DNA from: Candidatus Heimdallarchaeota archaeon
Lineage (GTDB): Archaea > Asgardarchaeota > Heimdallarchaeia > Heimdallarchaeales > Heimdallarchaeaceae
Assembly: GCA_023135215.1 (NCBI GenBank)
Contig: JAGLTP010000471.1
Location: forward strand, 1 to 6,636
Direction of reading: 5' to 3'
Length of the DNA stretch: 6,636 nt
Below are positions 6,184-6,636 of this stretch, piece by piece. Below the pieces are notes generated by a model. It was not told the origin of the DNA. It searched no databases and worked only from the letters and a program-made list of their open reading frames with translations. Positions within the stretch are counted from its first letter, which is position 1. Every line of letters starts with the position of its first letter. The position numbers and the translations under genes were made by a program.

Positions 6184-6636
6184 TTAGATAAAATCTCCTG
6201 TTTCAATCTTTTGAGGTAAATAGAAATTTGTTATAAATTGTGGATCTCGAGCATTCAGAGCTTGTATTTCAGCTTTATACCCACTGGAAATTAGAATCTC
6301 TAACTGCTCTTTCCATTTTGGTTTTCTTACTACAAATTCCTCTTCTAGCATAAGCTTGGATCTATGAGTATCTTTAGCAGTCATTTTTAGGAGAGTGCTA
6401 CTAGGAATATCAAAACCACTTTCTGGAGCTAAATCGCTTGGAAGAAGCCCCAACCATTTAATACTTGGTACTGCTAAATGACTAGATTCGAAGCTTAGTG
6501 CTTTGCTCCCTACACTATAAACTCTCATGATTTCGAATCCATAAGGATCAGCATCCATAACCGCAAAAATGGGGAGCTTCAAATCATCATCTATTTTTTT
6601 GAGAAACTGTCTCGTTGCAATATCTGGTTGTCCTTT
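6184..6636 (-). CDS. top6A: Topoisomerase VI subunit A / Spo11-like protein, C-terminal 150 residues (5' end outside window)
   Basis: The frame is open to the right edge and encodes 150 residues plus stop, beginning KGQPDIATRQFLKK. The TTG at 6580-6582 is internal, not a start, because the conserved KGxPD...TR segment lies upstream of it. The core is the TOPRIM domain with DADPYG (visible residues 28-33), whose two aspartates bind the catalytic metal in Top6A/Spo11. Further family blocks follow: SFESSHL (48-54), IKWLGLLPSDL (59-69), KAEIQAL near the end, and the closing YLPQKI. Subunit A of topoisomerase VI cleaves both DNA strands through a tyrosine, and Spo11 uses the same chemistry to start meiotic recombination. 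The catalytic tyrosine and the TOPRIM glutamate lie outside the window, so activity cannot be judged. The visible blocks resemble eukaryotic Spo11 more than the classical archaeal subunit, judged from memory. No subunit B is visible. The gene is convergent with alba. Confidence 0.9.
   Translation of the reverse strand, partial: KGQPDIATRQFLKKIDDDLKLPIFAVMDADPYGFEIMRVYSVGSKALSFESSHLAVPSIKWLGLLPSDLAPESGFDIPSSTLLKMTAKDTHRSKLMLEEEFVVRKPKWKEQLEILISSGYKAEIQALNARDPQFITNFYLPQKIETGDFI

Noticed and set aside
6580..6582. TTG as start of a 132-residue protein
   Set aside because: The frame continues to the window edge and encodes conserved Top6A/Spo11 residues (KGQPDIATR) upstream, so this codon is an internal leucine.
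1..6636. CRISPR array, insertion sequence, attachment site or prophage signals
   Set aside because: No spaced direct repeats, terminal inverted repeats, transposase, integrase or tRNA gene is visible in the window.

Overview
The window is AT-rich archaeal DNA and most likely comes from an Asgard (Promethearchaeota) genome. It contains an Alba chromatin protein, the C-terminal end of a topoisomerase VI subunit A / Spo11-family protein, and a Rab-like small GTPase in an operon with a HEAT-repeat protein. Alba and Top6A point to archaea, and Rab-like GTPases beside solenoid proteins are a known Asgard speciality. No rRNA or other marker is present, so the lineage is an inference. Starts include ATG, GTG and TTG, with Shine-Dalgarno-like AGGT or GAGG upstream of several genes.

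Layout. (1) 3-827, plus strand: an unrecognised soluble protein of at least 274 residues, possibly truncated by the left edge. (2) 841-5557, minus strand: a tight three-gene operon, read right to left. Its genes encode a roughly 12-helix membrane protein with an intact CPBP/Rce1 (CAAX-protease-like) catalytic domain, a Rab-like GTPase starting 2 nt after that stop on GTG, and a 785-residue HEAT-repeat protein whose TTG start overlaps the GTPase stop. (3) 5558-5722: a divergent promoter region. (4) 5723-6124, plus strand: Alba with a long Lys/Glu-rich N-terminal tail. (5) 6184-6636, minus strand: the last 150 codons of a Top6A/Spo11-like gene that runs off the right edge.

How they may work together. 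The operon joins a membrane anchor or protease, a GTP switch and a large protein-binding solenoid, an arrangement that suggests a membrane-associated GTPase module. This is inferred from spacing and domain content only. The GTPase has all G-box motifs but no C-terminal cysteine, so it cannot be a conventional CAAX substrate of the neighbouring protease-like protein. Alba and Top6A lie convergently and both act on chromosomal DNA, but nothing in the sequence shows shared regulation. The visible Top6A end looks more like eukaryotic Spo11 than like the classical archaeal subunit as I remember them. That and the operon are the two points most worth following up.
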